DNA from: Clostridiales bacterium
GTDB taxonomy: Bacteria; Bacillota; Clostridia; Lachnospirales; Lachnospiraceae
DNA length: 64,000 nt
Assembly: GCA_020860715.1 (NCBI GenBank)
Contig: JAJBTU010000033.1
Span: 23,641 to 87,640, forward strand
Direction of reading: 5' to 3'
Part shown: positions 43,855 through 53,357 of the stretch, piece after piece
Layout of the letters: every line of letters starts with the position of its first letter
Numbering within the stretch: position 1 is the stretch's first letter
Position numbers and translations under genes: made by a program
Notes under the pieces: generated by a model
Database searches by the model: none
Told to the model about the DNA's origin: nothing
Seen by the model: the letters and a program-made list of their open reading frames with translations, nothing else

Positions 43855-44640
43855 ATGAGAAAACAGGAAATAAATGTGCAGCCGGATGCGGCGGATTCCG
43901 GCCTCATCGAAGGCCGCAACGCTGTTCTGGAGGCCTATCGCTCCGGAAAGACGATTGATCGTCTGCTGATTCAGGACGGCTGTCAGGACGGTCCGATCCA
44001 GTCGATCAAAAGAGAGGCGCGCAAGGCGGGGACGATTATTGACTTTGTGCCGAAGGAGCGTCTGGACGGTATGTCCCGGACCGGCCGGCATCAGGGTGTG
44101 ATCGCCTGTGCGGCGGCCTATGAGTATGCGGAGGTTTCGGACATTCTGGAGGCGGCGCGTGAAAAAGGGGAGCCCCCGTTTCTGATCCTGCTGGATGGAA
44201 TTGAAGATCCGCATAACCTTGGCGCGATCATCCGCACCGCGAATCTGGCGGGTGCGCATGGAGTGATCATTCCGAAAAGACATGCGGTGGGGCTGACTGC
44301 GACGGTGGCGCGCGCTTCTGCGGGAGCGCTGAATTATACGCCGGTCGCGCGTGTGACGAATCTTGGAAATACGATTGACGAACTGAAAAAAGAAGGCATC
44401 TGGTTTGCCTGCGCTGTGATGGACGCGCAGCCGATGTACGAGGCGGCGCTTACCGGCCCGATCGGCCTGGTGATCGGCGCTGAAGGGAGCGGCGTGAGCC
44501 GCCTTGTCCGTGAAAAATGCGACTTCGGGGTGTCCGTCCCGATGCGGGGCGACATTGATTCTCTGAACGCTTCGGTCGCGGCCGGAGTGCTCAGCTTTGA
44601 GATTGTGCGGCAGAGACACTGCGACAAACACGGATTTTAA
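43855..44640 (+). CDS. rlmB: 23S rRNA (guanosine-2'-O)-methyltransferase, RlmB/TrmH type
   Basis: A SPOUT methyltransferase of 261 residues. The N-terminal L30e-like substrate domain begins LIEGRNAVLEAYRSGKTID. The SAM knot has LDGIEDPHNLGAIIRTANLAGAHG, IGLVIGAEGSGVSRLV and VPMRGDIDSLNASVAAGVLSFE, the RlmB signatures. GGAG lies 5 bases before the chosen ATG at 43855. The cysS-mrnC-rlmB order is conserved in Firmicutes, which supports the assignment over other TrmH members. Confidence 0.92.
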   Translation: MRKQEINVQPDAADSGLIEGRNAVLEAYRSGKTIDRLLIQDGCQDGPIQSIKREARKAGTIIDFVPKERLDGMSRTGRHQGVIACAAAYEYAEVSDILEAAREKGEPPFLILLDGIEDPHNLGAIIRTANLAGAHGVIIPKRHAVGLTATVARASAGALNYTPVARVTNLGNTIDELKKEGIWFACAVMDAQPMYEAALTGPIGLVIGAEGSGVSRLVREKCDFGVSVPMRGDIDSLNASVAAGVLSFEIVRQRHCDKHGF

Positions 44641-44696
44641 TGAAAGCATCTGCCGGAGAATATAATCAGGAAATACAATGCGGAAAGGAAACAACC

Positions 44697-46118
44697 ATGG
44701 GTAAATATTTTGGAACAGACGGATTTCGCGGAGAAGCGAATGTGAAGCTGAATGTAGAGCACGCGTTTAAGGTAGGACGTTATCTGGGGTGGTATTATGG
44801 TCAGCTTGTTGACGAGCAGACGGAAGCGGACGAGTCCGGCAGCGCTTCTGCCGGAACCGGATATACAACGGTGTTTCCGCGCCGGAAAGCCCGTATCGTG
44901 ATCGGCAAAGACACGCGCCGTTCGAGTTACATGTTTGAGTATGCGCTCGCGGCGGGGCTGACGGCTTCGGGTGCGGATGCGTATCTGCTCCATGTGACGA
45001 CGACGCCGAGCGTTTCCTATGTGGTGCGCACAGAGGATTTTGACTGCGGCATCATGATTTCCGCGAGCCACAACCCTTACTATGACAACGGCCTGAAGGT
45101 GATCAGCGGCAGCGGCAAAAAGATCGAGGCCGAGGTGGAGGACAAGATCGAGGCTTACATTGACGGGAAAATTGGCGAACTTCCGCTGGCGACCGGAGTA
45201 AAGATCGGCCGTACGGTGGACTATCAGGCAGGGCGGAACCGCTACATTGGACATCTGATTTCTCTGGCGACCCGTTCTTATAAGAACACGAAGGTCGGTC
45301 TGGACTGTTCCAACGGCAGTTCCTCCTCCATCGCGAAGAGCGTCTTTGACGCGCTCGGCGCGAAAACATTTGTCATCAACAACGAACCGGACGGGACCAA
45401 CATCAACCGCGACTGCGGCTCGACTCATATTGAGACTCTTAAAAAATTTGTCCTTGAAAAAGGGCTGGATGTCGGCTTTGCCTACGACGGGGACGCGGAC
45501 CGCTGCATCGCGGTCGATGCGAATGGGTGTGTCATCAATGGCGATCTGATTCTCTATATTTGCGGAAAATATCTGAAAGAGAACGGTCAGCTGGAAAACA
45601 ATACGGTCGTCACAACGATCATGTCCAACATCGGTCTTTACAAAGCGTTTGACCGCGAAGAGATCAAATATGAAAAGACAGCGGTCGGAGACAAATATGT
45701 TTACGCAAATATGTGCGAGAACGGACACTGCCTGGGCGGCGAGCAGTCCGGTCACATTATTTTTTCCAAATATGCGACGACCGGCGACGGGATCCTGACG
45801 TCCATCATGGTGATGGAAGTCATGATGGATAAAAAGCAGAGCCTTGCGTCGCTGGCAGCTGAAGTAGAGATTTATCCGCAGTTGCTGAAAAACGTGCGCG
45901 TTGCGGACAAAGCGGCGGTAAAGGCAAACGCCGCGGTGCAGGCGGCTATCGAGGCAGCGGGAGAGGCACTTGGCGACGAGGGCCGCATCCTTGTGCGCGA
46001 GAGCGGTACCGAGCCGGTGATCCGCGTGATGGCCGAGGCGAAGACCGATGAACTCTGCGCGCAGCACGTGAATGCGATCATTCATGTGATGAGAGAGCAG
46101 GGACTGGTTCAGGAATAA
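44697..46118 (+). CDS. glmM: Phosphoglucosamine mutase-like phosphohexomutase
   Basis: Converts glucosamine 6-phosphate to glucosamine 1-phosphate for wall synthesis. It has 473 residues. GKYFGTDGFRGEAN opens the protein; the phosphoserine loop is GIMISASHNPYYDNGLK, the magnesium site is YDGDADRCIAVD, the sugar loop contains GGEQSGHI, and the phosphate-binding end is RESGTEPVIRVMAEA. These fit GlmM rather than a phosphoglucomutase. Near residues 42-60 there is an acidic insertion whose DNA carries an 8-bp perfect hairpin TCCGGCAG/CTGCCGGA (44835-44855). AAAGGAA precedes the ATG at 44697. Confidence 0.9.
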   Translation: MGKYFGTDGFRGEANVKLNVEHAFKVGRYLGWYYGQLVDEQTEADESGSASAGTGYTTVFPRRKARIVIGKDTRRSSYMFEYALAAGLTASGADAYLLHVTTTPSVSYVVRTEDFDCGIMISASHNPYYDNGLKVISGSGKKIEAEVEDKIEAYIDGKIGELPLATGVKIGRTVDYQAGRNRYIGHLISLATRSYKNTKVGLDCSNGSSSSIAKSVFDALGAKTFVINNEPDGTNINRDCGSTHIETLKKFVLEKGLDVGFAYDGDADRCIAVDANGCVINGDLILYICGKYLKENGQLENNTVVTTIMSNIGLYKAFDREEIKYEKTAVGDKYVYANMCENGHCLGGEQSGHIIFSKYATTGDGILTSIMVMEVMMDKKQSLASLAAEVEIYPQLLKNVRVADKAAVKANAAVQAAIEAAGEALGDEGRILVRESGTEPVIRVMAEAKTDELCAQHVNAIIHVMREQGLVQE

Positions 46119-46263
46119 AAATCAGAGCATGACACGAAAGTGGGAGGCAGTCAGTGAATTTGCGTACCGCTGTGTTTCGAAAAAACAGGGAATGATTCGG
46201 ACGGGTTTTCGCACTTGCTGCGAAGATACGGAATCGTTACGGGGACAGAGGAGAGAGAAAATC

Positions 46264-47991
46264 ATGGAACACAAATGGAAGCGGCTGCTTTCTTATTATA
46301 AGCCATATCTGGGGCTGTTTGCCTCAGATATGTTTTTTGCAATCCTGGGAGGAGCGGTTACGCTGGCGATTCCGCTGGTGGTCCGCTATATCACGTACAA
46401 CGTTATCCAGCTTCCGTCAAACGAAGCGCTTCCGATCATTACAAGGCTGGGCATCGCCATGATCGTGATGGTGGCGGTGGAATGTTTTTGCAATTTTTAC
46501 ATCGGATATTACGGGCACAACATGGGGGCGAGAATTGAGCGCGATATGCGCGCTGAGATCTTCGGCCATTATCAGAAGCTGTCTTTTGCCTATTATGACA
46601 ACCATCAGACCGGGCAGATGCTCTCCCGCATCACATCGGATCTGTTTGACATCAGTGAACTGCTGCACCATGGTCCCGAGGACATCGTGATCTCGCTGAT
46701 CAAGCTGATCGGTTCCTGCATCATTCTGGCGCAGATCAACTGGCGGCTGACTCTGGTGACCTATCTGTTCATCCCGGTCATCGCCTGCTACGCGCTGTAT
46801 CTGAACAAAAAGATGAAGGCCGCGTTTAAGGAAAACCGCAGGAGAATGGCGAATATCAACGGGCAGATCGAGGACAGCCTTTCCGGCATCCGCGTGGTAA
46901 AATCCTTTGGCAACGAGGGTATTGAGGAAGAAAAATTTCACGACGGGAATGAACGGTTTGTCGAGGCGAAAAAGCTGAGCTATAAATTCATGGCTTTGTA
47001 CAATTCGGGGCTTGGCGCAATGACGACCCTTGTCACCATCGTTGTGCTGCTTGTCGGCACCGGCCTCATCACGGCGGGGCTGATGGCGATCGCGGATCTC
47101 GTGACGTTCCTTTTGTATATCAACAATTTCACCGATCCGATCAAAAAGCTGATTACCCTGACTGAGCAGTTCCAGAACGGATTTTCCGGCTACGAACGTT
47201 TTCTTGAGGTGATGGACATTGAGCCGGACATCAAGGACGCGCCGGACGCGGTGGGCATGGATACGGCAGAGGGCAATATTGACTTTCAAAACGTTTCTTT
47301 TAAATACGAAGAAGGTCAGGAAACCGTCTTAAGCCACATTGACCTGACTGTGAAAGCCGGGGACTACCTGGCAATCGTCGGGGCGTCGGGCGGCGGAAAA
47401 ACGACCCTTTGCAGCCTGATTCCGCGCTTTTATGACGTGGACAGCGGCGCGATTCTGCTGGACGGCACAGACATCCGCAGGATAAAACTTGCGGATCTGC
47501 GCAGGCAGATCGGTATCGTACAGCAGGACGTATATCTGTTTACGGAGAATATCATGGAAAACATCCGCTACGGGAGGCCGGATGCGACCGATGAGGAAGT
47601 GATCGAGGCTGCAAAGCTGGCAAACGCGCATGAATTTATCTCGCAGCTGCCGGACGGTTATTACACGGACATCGGCCAGCGCGGCGTGAAGCTGTCCGGC
47701 GGTCAGAAGCAGCGGCTGTCTATCGCCCGCGTGTTTCTGAAAAACCCGCCGATCCTGATTTTTGACGAGGCGACCTCCGCCCTTGACAATGAGAGCGAGC
47801 GGATCGTGCAGCAGTCTCTGGAGAAGCTGGCGAAAGGCCGTACGACCTTCGTGATCGCCCACCGTCTCTCCACCATCCGCAACGCGCAGAAGATTCTTGT
47901 TCTTACGCCGAAGGGCATTGAGGAGCAGGGGACGCACGAAGAACTGCTGGCAAAGAACGGCGTCTATACAAGACTGTATGAGAACCGGTAA
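46264..47991 (+). CDS. ABC exporter, fused membrane and ATPase domains (MsbA/MdlB type)
   Basis: A half-transporter of 575 residues that works as a dimer. Six membrane helices in the first 320 residues (for example LFASDMFFAILGGAVTLAIPLVVRYI) include the coupling motif SRITSDLFDISELLHHG. The ATPase domain has Walker A GASGGGKTT, Q-loop VQQDVYLF, signature VKLSGGQKQRLSIARVFL, Walker B ILIFDEATSALDNESE and switch His in VIAHRLSTI. GAGGAGAG lies before the ATG at 46264; the 46 in-frame residues upstream have no membrane or family similarity. The cargo is unknown. It is a single gene without an obvious partner, so it is probably a homodimer. Confidence 0.92.
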   Translation: MEHKWKRLLSYYKPYLGLFASDMFFAILGGAVTLAIPLVVRYITYNVIQLPSNEALPIITRLGIAMIVMVAVECFCNFYIGYYGHNMGARIERDMRAEIFGHYQKLSFAYYDNHQTGQMLSRITSDLFDISELLHHGPEDIVISLIKLIGSCIILAQINWRLTLVTYLFIPVIACYALYLNKKMKAAFKENRRRMANINGQIEDSLSGIRVVKSFGNEGIEEEKFHDGNERFVEAKKLSYKFMALYNSGLGAMTTLVTIVVLLVGTGLITAGLMAIADLVTFLLYINNFTDPIKKLITLTEQFQNGFSGYERFLEVMDIEPDIKDAPDAVGMDTAEGNIDFQNVSFKYEEGQETVLSHIDLTVKAGDYLAIVGASGGGKTTLCSLIPRFYDVDSGAILLDGTDIRRIKLADLRRQIGIVQQDVYLFTENIMENIRYGRPDATDEEVIEAAKLANAHEFISQLPDGYYTDIGQRGVKLSGGQKQRLSIARVFLKNPPILIFDEATSALDNESERIVQQSLEKLAKGRTTFVIAHRLSTIRNAQKILVLTPKGIEEQGTHEELLAKNGVYTRLYENR

Positions 47992-48088
47992 TGTGCCGGG
48001 ATTAAAATGTCAGGAAAAGAAACAGAACAAAAAGAGAAAAACACTTGAAGAAAATAACCCAAAGTGCAGGAAAGGACCGGGATATATT

Positions 48089-49153
48089 ATGAAGAACTGG
48101 GAAGCCAACATCCGCAGGGTGACCCCCTATGTACCGGGGGAACAGCCAAAGCGCACAGATGTGATCAAGCTGAATACCAATGAAAATCCATATCCGCCCT
48201 CACCGAAAGTGACTGAGGCGCTGCGGGAGATGACCACGGAACCGATGCGCAAATATCCGGATCCGGAAGCACGGCAGCTGGTGGAGGCGATTGCGCGGGA
48301 GGAGCATGTCCTTCCGGAACAGGTCTTCGTCGGCGTGGGGTCAGATGATGTGCTGGCGATGATTTTTCTGACCTTTTTTAATTCGGATAAGCCGATCCTG
48401 TTCCCGGACATCACGTACTCATTCTATGATGTGTGGGCTGACATGCTCCGCATTCCCTATGAGCAGCAGCCGCTGAACGATGCCTTTGAAATTGAGAGCA
48501 GGGATTATTATAAAGAAAACGGCGGGGTGATCTTTCCAAACCCGAATGCGCCGACCGGCGCATTTCTGGGTCTGCCTGCCATCGAGGATATTCTGGAGCA
48601 TAATCCGGATGTCATTGTCGTTGTGGATGAGGCTTACATTGATTTTGGCGGGGAAACCTGTACCGGAATGCTTGACAGATACGAGAACCTGATCGTGGTA
48701 AAGACATTTTCCAAATCGCGCTCGCTGGCCGGCATGCGCATCGGATACGCAATCGCCAGTGAGGAACAGATTCACTATCTGAACGATGTAAAATATTCGT
48801 TTAATTCCTACACGATGAACCAGGCGGCCATCCGGCTCGGAACAGCGGCAGCAGAAGATCACGCGTATTTTGAGGAGACACGCCGGAAGATCATCGCGAC
48901 ACGCGAACAGGCGAAAAAAGAACTCGCCTCGCTCGGATTTTTATTTACGGACTCTCAGGCGAATTTCCTGTTCGTTACACATGAGAGCGTACCTGCAGAA
49001 GAACTGTTTGCGGCGCTAAAAGAGCAGGGCATCTACGTGCGCTACTTTAAAAAGCCCCGGATCGACAACTACCTGCGCATCACGATCGGGACGGATGAAG
49101 AGATGGAGCGGCTTTATGAATTTCTGCGGAGATACATTTCAGAATGTGTCTGA
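48089..49153 (+). CDS. hisC: Histidinol-phosphate aminotransferase
   Basis: A PLP enzyme of 354 residues with the HisC opening VTPYVPGEQPKR and KLNTNENPYPPSPKV, the PLP Asp in VVDEAYIDFGG, the Schiff-base lysine in VVKTFSKSRSLAGMRIGYA, and the C-terminal FKKPRIDNYLRITIGT. It lies away from other his genes, so it may also transaminate aromatic or other amino acids, as HisC homologues sometimes do. The ATG at 48089 has AAAGGA about 12 bases away, a modest site. Confidence 0.9.
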   Translation: MKNWEANIRRVTPYVPGEQPKRTDVIKLNTNENPYPPSPKVTEALREMTTEPMRKYPDPEARQLVEAIAREEHVLPEQVFVGVGSDDVLAMIFLTFFNSDKPILFPDITYSFYDVWADMLRIPYEQQPLNDAFEIESRDYYKENGGVIFPNPNAPTGAFLGLPAIEDILEHNPDVIVVVDEAYIDFGGETCTGMLDRYENLIVVKTFSKSRSLAGMRIGYAIASEEQIHYLNDVKYSFNSYTMNQAAIRLGTAAAEDHAYFEETRRKIIATREQAKKELASLGFLFTDSQANFLFVTHESVPAEELFAALKEQGIYVRYFKKPRIDNYLRITIGTDEEMERLYEFLRRYISECV

Positions 49154-49198
49154 GGTGGAAGTATCTGCCTGGTTATAATTTGAGAAAGGAAGATGGCA

Positions 49199-50053
49199 AT
49201 GGCATCCTACGAAAATTTCGCCCGCGTCTACGACTTATTCATGTCGGACACGCCCTATGATGACTGGTGCGAATACCTGCATGGCCTGCTTTTGAAATTC
49301 GGTGTGGCGGACGGCCTTGTGCTGGAGCTTGGCTGCGGGACCGGAGCCATGACACAGCGGCTGGCGCGGCTTGGATATGATATGATCGGCGTGGACAATT
49401 CCATTGATATGCTGGAAATCGCCCGTGAGAAACAGCCGGACTTTCAGAATGTTCTTTCGGATGCGGATAAGCCTGATCCCGCGGTATCGGGCGAAGGGAA
49501 TGTGCCGATGACATCAGATGTAAAGGGAAAGGAATCTGACATCCTCTACCTTCTTCAGGATATGCGCGAATTTGAACTTTATGGTACGGTGCGTGCCGTG
49601 GTGAGCGTCTGCGATTCGATGAATTATATTACAGAGGAAGAGGACCTGCTGCAGGTATTCCGGCTGGTCAATAACTATCTGGATCCGGGAGGCGTTTTTC
49701 TCTTCGACCTGAATACGGAATACAAATACAGGGAAATACTGGCGGAGAATGTTTTTGCGGAAAACCGCGACGAAGGCAGCTTTATCTGGGAGAACTGGTA
49801 TGAGGAAGAGACGCGCCTGAATGAGTATGATCTGACCCTGTATATTAGAAAAGACCGTTCAGATGACTGCTATGAACGGTATGAGGAAACGCATATCCAG
49901 CGTGCATGGGCGATTGACCGTGTATGTGAACTGCTTGCACAGGCAGGTCTGCATCTTGAGGCAGTCTATGACGCTTTTACGGAGGATGCGCCGCAGCCAA
50001 AGAGTGAGCGCGTGTATTTTGTCGCGCGGGAAACCGGAAAGACACAAACATAA
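49199..50053 (+). CDS. Class I SAM-dependent methyltransferase
   Basis: A 284-residue methyltransferase of unknown substrate. SAM motif I is LVLELGCGTGAMTQRLARLGYDMIGVD; the post-I region and FDLNTEYKYREIL place it with small-molecule or tRNA methyltransferases of the UbiE-like fold common in clostridia. A roughly 30-residue polar insertion follows AREKQPDFQNV and precedes DILYLLQDMREFELYG. AAAGGA lies 8 bases before the second ATG, at 49199, which I prefer over 49193. A bidirectional terminator follows. Confidence 0.85.
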   Translation: MASYENFARVYDLFMSDTPYDDWCEYLHGLLLKFGVADGLVLELGCGTGAMTQRLARLGYDMIGVDNSIDMLEIAREKQPDFQNVLSDADKPDPAVSGEGNVPMTSDVKGKESDILYLLQDMREFELYGTVRAVVSVCDSMNYITEEEDLLQVFRLVNNYLDPGGVFLFDLNTEYKYREILAENVFAENRDEGSFIWENWYEEETRLNEYDLTLYIRKDRSDDCYERYEETHIQRAWAIDRVCELLAQAGLHLEAVYDAFTEDAPQPKSERVYFVARETGKTQT

Positions 50054-50083
50054 AAACATCTTAAGCAGTTCTGCACATAAAAG

Positions 50084-50114
50084 AAAACAGGAGACGCGTC
50101 ACGTCTCCTGTTTT
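50084..50114. terminator. Bidirectional terminator between methyltransferase and lipoprotein genes
   Basis: AAAACAGGAGACG (50084-50096) pairs perfectly with CGTCTCCTGTTTT (50102-50114). The minus-strand gene's stop codon (50099-50101) lies in the loop and stem edge. Confidence 0.92.
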
Positions 50115-50605
50115 GGCACTTCGTAAGTCTCGTTGTAATTAAACTCGCCGGAATCAATGTCCGTGATCACGCTGTCCGCCCAGAGAAACCGCAGGTACCG
50201 GTAGATCACCTCGTGCGTGCGCAGATAGCTCGTGGAACTCAGCAGATCATAGAGATCGTCGTATGCAATATCATTGTCTTCACAGATGTCTTCTTCAGAT
50301 ACGGGCTCGTCGTCGATAAAAAAATTTGCGATCAGCGTGGAGATGTTTTCATCGTAAGGAATCTCGTGGATGGACATGACCATATAGCTGGAGTCGGTGT
50401 CCGTATAGGCGGCCTGAATGGTGTAATCACTGTATGCGTCGATAAACTCCGCTTTTCCGTCGCCGACCTGTACACCGTCAAACGTAACGCCGTCTGTGAT
50501 CTCAAACAGTTCAGCGGATGCAACGGCCTGCGGCTCGTCTTTTTCGCAGCCGGTAAGAAGCAGGGCGGATAAAAGCAGAAGTGAGGATCTTTTTTTTATA
50601 TTCAT
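50099..50605 (-). CDS. Small lipoprotein of unknown function
   Basis: A 168-residue precursor with a basic start, a hydrophobic stretch and lipobox LLTGC near residue 20, so a roughly 149-residue lipid-anchored protein remains. The mature part is acidic and rich in Asp, Tyr and Ile, with a DGVTFDGVQVGDGKAEFIDAYS strand region and no motif I recognise. It is divergent from the LtaS-type gene across a 241-base AT-rich region and may share control with it. AAAGGA precedes the ATG. Confidence 0.75.
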   Translation of the reverse strand: MNIKKRSSLLLLSALLLTGCEKDEPQAVASAELFEITDGVTFDGVQVGDGKAEFIDAYSDYTIQAAYTDTDSSYMVMSIHEIPYDENISTLIANFFIDDEPVSEEDICEDNDIAYDDLYDLLSSTSYLRTHEVIYRYLRFLWADSVITDIDSGEFNYNETYEVPKQET

Positions 50606-50846
50606 ATAGGAAATGTCCTTTTTTTATTCTTACTTTATAAAGTAACACAATATCGCTAAAGAATCCAGAAGTATTTAAAATTTTTGCCTGAAAGCGTCTT
50701 AATGAAAAGAAAGTGAACAAAACCTTAAATTTCAGTATTCCCGGTTGACTTTTTCTGCGATTTGCTTTATCTTTCACTGTGGTTTAGAATTTCACAATAT
50801 TTTATCCTGATTTTTACATAAATATTACCTGGGAGGATGTTGCAGG
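50606..50846. promoter_or_regulatory. Divergent AT-rich promoter region
   Basis: Rightward TTGACT (50745-50750), a 17-base spacer and TATCTT (50768-50773) precede the LtaS-type gene. A 12-base perfect palindrome, ACTTTATAAAGT (50632-50643), lies just upstream of the lipoprotein gene. Nothing else is evident. Confidence 0.4.
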
Positions 50847-53180
50847 TTGTCTGATAAGAAAATAATGACGAAGGAGAATCTGAATACTGCGGGCGCAGAG
50901 GAGTATCTGGGCTCCATGGAGACGGCGGAGGACGGAAATGGTTCAGAGCGCGGCCGGATGCCATGGTTCAGAAAGACAGAAGAAAAGGCAGAAAGACATA
51001 AGAAGACGCGCAGCCCGGGAGCGGAGCGCTGTATTGCGGTGATGAACCGCTGCTCGCTTTTGCTCCATATGCTGCTGGCCTGCGGTATCTGCTTTGTGAT
51101 CGAGTGGATTTCAAGACATTCGTTTGTGGAAGCGTGCGCGTTCGCGGTGGACCGGAATCTGGTCTTTTTGTATAATTCGTTTCTGGTCTGGGTGACGCTG
51201 ACGCTCGTGTACATAGTAAAACGCCGGACGGCGGCGAGAGTGCTGATCTGTGCGTTCTGGCTGTTCTTAGGTACGATCAACGGCTGTATCCTGGCGAAGC
51301 GGGTGTCGCCGTTTGGCTGGACGGATCTGAAGATGGTGGGCGATCTGTTTACCATGCAGAGCAATTATTTTACGGATCAGGAAGCCATGCTGGTGATCGC
51401 CGCGGTTGCGGCGGTGTGTCTGCTGTTGGTGATCCTCTGGGTGAAGGGACCGAAATTTCAGGGAAAGACGCACCGCATCGCGGGCGTATGCCTGGTCCTT
51501 CTGGTGGTCATGATGGTGCCGCAGGTGACGGATGCCGCAAAGAGCAGCAACGTCCTTGCTTCCTATTTTGAAAATCTGGCGCAGGGCTATAAGGACTATG
51601 GATTTGTTTACAGCTTCACTTCCAGCGCGCTCAATCAGGGCATGAGCACCCCGGACGGGTATTCCGAGGAGGCGGTGCAGGCTGTGCTTGACACGATGGG
51701 AGCAGGCGCGGATGAGACGGCGGACAGCGCAGACGCCGCGGATGCTGTTGCTGATGAGGATATGGCGGCGGACGAAGATGCGACGGCTTCTCTTGCACCG
51801 GTAGCTGTGACAAAAACGATGTCCTCAGAGGAAACGGAGATTTCAGAAGAAGCGGCGGGTTCGGCGGATTTGGACAATCCGAACATCATTGTCATTCTTC
51901 TGGAATCTTTTATTAATCCGGATATGCTGACTTTCCTCACGACCAGTGAGGAGGCGGTGCCGAATTTTGAGTATCTGTTTGAAAACTATACTTCCGGTTA
52001 TGTGGAGGTGCCGGTCGTCGGCGCGGGGACCGCGAACACGGAGTTTGAGATCCTGACCGGGATGGGAATGCAGTTTTTTGGCCTGGGCGAATATCCGTAT
52101 AAGACGATCCTGAAAGAAACGAACTGCGAGAGCATTGCCTCCGACCTTGCCACGCTTGGCTATGGCACGCATGTCGTGCACAACAACGGCGGCAATTTTT
52201 ACAGCCGCGCGAACGCGTTTTCTCAGATGGGATTTGATACGTTTACCAGCAAGGAACTGATGGACATCCGCGAGTACACGCCGCTTGGGACGTGGCCGAC
52301 CGATCACATCCTGGTCGGAGAGGTGGAGAAGTCGCTGGACTACACGCCGGATCAGGAAGATTTTGTCTATGTGATCACGGTGGGCAGCCATGGTGATTAT
52401 CCGCAGTATGAAGTGCTGGAGGATCCGGAGATCACGATCTCCGGTGTGGAAGACGAGGGGATGGCGTATGCCTGGGAATATTATGTGAATATGCTTCACG
52501 AGACGGATGAGTTTATCGGCGAGCTGGTTGAGATGTTGGAGGAGCGCGGCGAGCCGACCTACGTCGTGATGTTCGGCGATCACCTGCCGACGATGGATCT
52601 GACGGAAGAAGATATGTCTACCGGAAGCCTGTTCCTGACCCCGTACGCGACCTGGAATAATATCGGCCTTGAAAAAAATGACAGTGACATGACGTCCTAT
52701 CAGCTGCTGGCGGACACACTGGAAGAACTGGGGCTTGGCGGCGTTGGTACGATGTTTACGTTCCATCAGAACCGCGACGCGTATGATACGGAAGAAGAAT
52801 ATATTGACGCCATGGAGCTTTTGCAGTACGATATCCTCTATGGAGAGCATTATGTATACGGCGGGGATAATCCTTATCCGGCCACGGATCTGGTGATGGG
52901 AACGGAAGAGGTGGTCATTGATCAGATCCTGGATGTCGGGGAGTATTACTATCTGATCGGAGAAAATTTCACCAAGTGGAGTAAAGTGTACGTGAATGAT
53001 GAAAAGATCAGCACGACCTATTACACCTCCCGGATGCTGCGGATCAAAAAAAGCAAGGTGCCGGAAGGTACGAACACGATCGTAGTCAATCAGGTCGGAT
53101 CATCCAATACGATTTTCCGCAGTTCGAATGAAGTCGAACTGACCGTGAGCGGGGAGGAGACGAATGCCCTGACGGAATAA
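50847..53180 (+). CDS. LTA synthase family membrane sulfatase-like protein
   Basis: A 777-residue membrane enzyme. A basic, charged N-terminal tail of about 60 residues precedes about five membrane helices (for example LLHMLLACGICFVIEWIS). An acidic Ala/Asp/Glu linker follows, then the outer sulfatase domain: metal-binding ILLESFIN, the nucleophile Thr in GAGTANTEFEILTG, HNNGGNFYSR, TVGSHGDYP and VMFGDHLPTM. The last 80 residues form an Ig-like/IPT domain. Such enzymes transfer glycerol phosphate from phosphatidylglycerol to lipoteichoic acid or related polymers; the exact product here is unknown. Translation starts at a TTG with GGGAGG before it. Confidence 0.9.
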   Translation: MSDKKIMTKENLNTAGAEEYLGSMETAEDGNGSERGRMPWFRKTEEKAERHKKTRSPGAERCIAVMNRCSLLLHMLLACGICFVIEWISRHSFVEACAFAVDRNLVFLYNSFLVWVTLTLVYIVKRRTAARVLICAFWLFLGTINGCILAKRVSPFGWTDLKMVGDLFTMQSNYFTDQEAMLVIAAVAAVCLLLVILWVKGPKFQGKTHRIAGVCLVLLVVMMVPQVTDAAKSSNVLASYFENLAQGYKDYGFVYSFTSSALNQGMSTPDGYSEEAVQAVLDTMGAGADETADSADAADAVADEDMAADEDATASLAPVAVTKTMSSEETEISEEAAGSADLDNPNIIVILLESFINPDMLTFLTTSEEAVPNFEYLFENYTSGYVEVPVVGAGTANTEFEILTGMGMQFFGLGEYPYKTILKETNCESIASDLATLGYGTHVVHNNGGNFYSRANAFSQMGFDTFTSKELMDIREYTPLGTWPTDHILVGEVEKSLDYTPDQEDFVYVITVGSHGDYPQYEVLEDPEITISGVEDEGMAYAWEYYVNMLHETDEFIGELVEMLEERGEPTYVVMFGDHLPTMDLTEEDMSTGSLFLTPYATWNNIGLEKNDSDMTSYQLLADTLEELGLGGVGTMFTFHQNRDAYDTEEEYIDAMELLQYDILYGEHYVYGGDNPYPATDLVMGTEEVVIDQILDVGEYYYLIGENFTKWSKVYVNDEKISTTYYTSRMLRIKKSKVPEGTNTIVVNQVGSSNTIFRSSNEVELTVSGEETNALTE

Positions 53181-53357
53181 AGACCGGGGACCTGTGACGG
53201 CGGGGACAAAGATACCCGGACAGAATATGGATAAAGGTGCGTATGGCCGGCGCTGTGTCGCCGGCCTGTTCTGAATATACTGCGGAAGAACTGCGCGCGG
53301 CTGGCCTGTGAATGGATACAGACAGACTGTGAAACAGAAGGTTGGAGAACGATAAGT

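Noticed and set aside
46417..47289. Long minus-strand frame inside the ABC exporter gene
   Set aside because: It lies wholly opposite a conserved gene and has no start signals or recognisable motifs.
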